Positions 41,579-41,828 of a stretch of DNA of 41,828 nucleotides are shown piece by piece; position 1 is the first letter of the stretch, and every line of letters starts with the position of its first letter. Both the position numbers and the translations under genes were made by a program. Under the pieces are notes generated by a model that worked only from the letters and a program-made list of their open reading frames with translations, did not search any database and was not told the origin of the DNA. The DNA is from Clostridia bacterium (lineage in GTDB: Bacteria > Bacillota > Clostridia > Christensenellales > Borkfalkiaceae), in the NCBI GenBank assembly GCA_017886575.1, contig JAGHJP010000016.1:1-41828 (forward strand), written 5' to 3'.

Positions 41579-41643
41579 TGACCCGAAAAGCGCCGTCGGC
41601 GCCCGCGAGCGGGAGGGCACGGGCGGGTCAGTTTGCGTTTTTT
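41579..41643 (+). ncRNA. Possible small structured RNA or orphan terminator-like element
   Basis: An outer stem TGACCCG (41579-41585) pairs with CGGGTCA (41624-41630). Inside are GCGCC/GGCGC and CCCG/CGGG hairpins, and six T residues end at 41643. No plus-strand gene precedes it. It could be the 3' part of a small RNA or simply a GC-rich spacer; I see no match to a known family. Confidence 0.25.
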
Positions 41644-41676
41644 CGGTGAAAAAGGACTTTTTTTCCGTTCGTTCGG

Positions 41677-41705
41677 TTGACCCCACAGGCTTTTTATACT
41701 ATAAT
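41677..41705 (+). promoter_or_regulatory. Near-consensus promoter reading out of the window
   Basis: TTGACC (41677-41682), 17 bases, TATAAT (41700-41705). AAGGAG follows at about 41735, and an ATG at 41758 begins a 13-codon frame (MGQENYEIELIKY) that stops where the terminal repeat starts. A real gene may continue beyond the break. Confidence 0.75.
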
Positions 41706-41828
41706 ATTGACGGACGAAAGGACGTATACTGATAAAAAGGAGTTACGCTTACACCCTATGGGACAGGAAAATTATGAGATCGAACTGATCAAATATTGAC
41801 GGACGAAAGGACGTATACTGATAAAAAG
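41704..41828 (+). repeat. 36-base direct repeat with 89-base period at the window end
   Basis: The 36 bases at 41704-41739, beginning ATATTGACGGACGAAAGG, recur exactly at 41793-41828, the very end of the window. The copy distance is 89 bases. Either a tandem repeat or an assembly artefact at a contig end. Confidence 0.9.

Noticed and set aside
41704..41828. CRISPR array
   Set aside because: Only two copies are present, 89 bases apart, without dyad structure or cas genes, and the second is cut by the window end.

Overview
The window looks like chromosomal DNA from a GC-rich member of the Clostridia (Bacillota). Three things suggest this: the yicC-gmk-rpoZ-priA-def-fmt-rsmB-rlmN order, a pcrA-ligA pair, and fermentative genes (indolepyruvate:ferredoxin oxidoreductase plus CoA ligases) next to strong sigma-A-type promoters with AGGAGG-type ribosome binding sites. 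A placement near uncultured gut Clostridia (Christensenellales-like) is a guess. Both ends look like contig breaks in repeats: the left edge cuts through the end of a DDE-integrase/transposase gene, and the last 36 bases repeat a stretch 89 bases upstream.

Layout. 1-89 (+): 3' end of an IS transposase. 178-8528 (-): one long operon driven by a TTGAAA-N17-TATAAT promoter, yicC-gmk-rpoZ-priA-def-fmt-rsmB-ybaK-rlmN, covering guanylate supply, RNA polymerase omega, replication restart, formyl-Met handling and rRNA methylation. 8666-9244 (-): membrane-anchored XRE regulator. 9393-13763 (-): ligA and pcrA, the latter apparently on a leaderless transcript. 13788-14572 (-): an unknown 132-aa gene and rpsU. 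14600-17225 (-): a TIM-barrel sugar isomerase/epimerase-like protein and a phosphoglucomutase. 17284-19443 (-): two polytopic membrane proteins with their own promoter.

19476-28907 (-): a compact phage head and DNA-packaging cassette. In transcription order it has an ArpU/sigma-like regulator, large terminase, 91-aa terminase-associated protein, P22-type portal, scaffold, HK97-fold capsid with an inserted domain, head-tail connector-like protein, propeller-like structural protein and a 166-aa protein, ending at a strong terminator. All frames are open and the terminase keeps its ATPase and nuclease residues. No integrase, repressor, replication, tail, lysin or holin gene is visible. A secreted, single-TM, SH3-like gene (27597-28304) sits inside it on the opposite strand, and a larger secreted propeller/SH3-like/TM protein (29107-31629) is divergent from the regulator across a cluster of inverted repeats. 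I consider this the most interesting part of the window: a possible domesticated capsid or gene-transfer-agent-like system with cargo.

31844-40049 (+): a TIM-barrel amidohydrolase, then an operon for aryl-2-oxoacid metabolism (iorA, iorB, a PaaK-type ligase and a second AMP-forming acyl-CoA ligase) with promoter TTTACA-N17-TATAAT, then an OmpR-type response regulator and histidine kinase. 40174-41532 (-): a low-molecular-weight tyrosine phosphatase and an aminoglycoside-phosphotransferase-like kinase. 41579-41828: a structured non-coding stretch, a near-consensus promoter and the truncated repeat. No tRNA, rRNA or CRISPR array was recognised.
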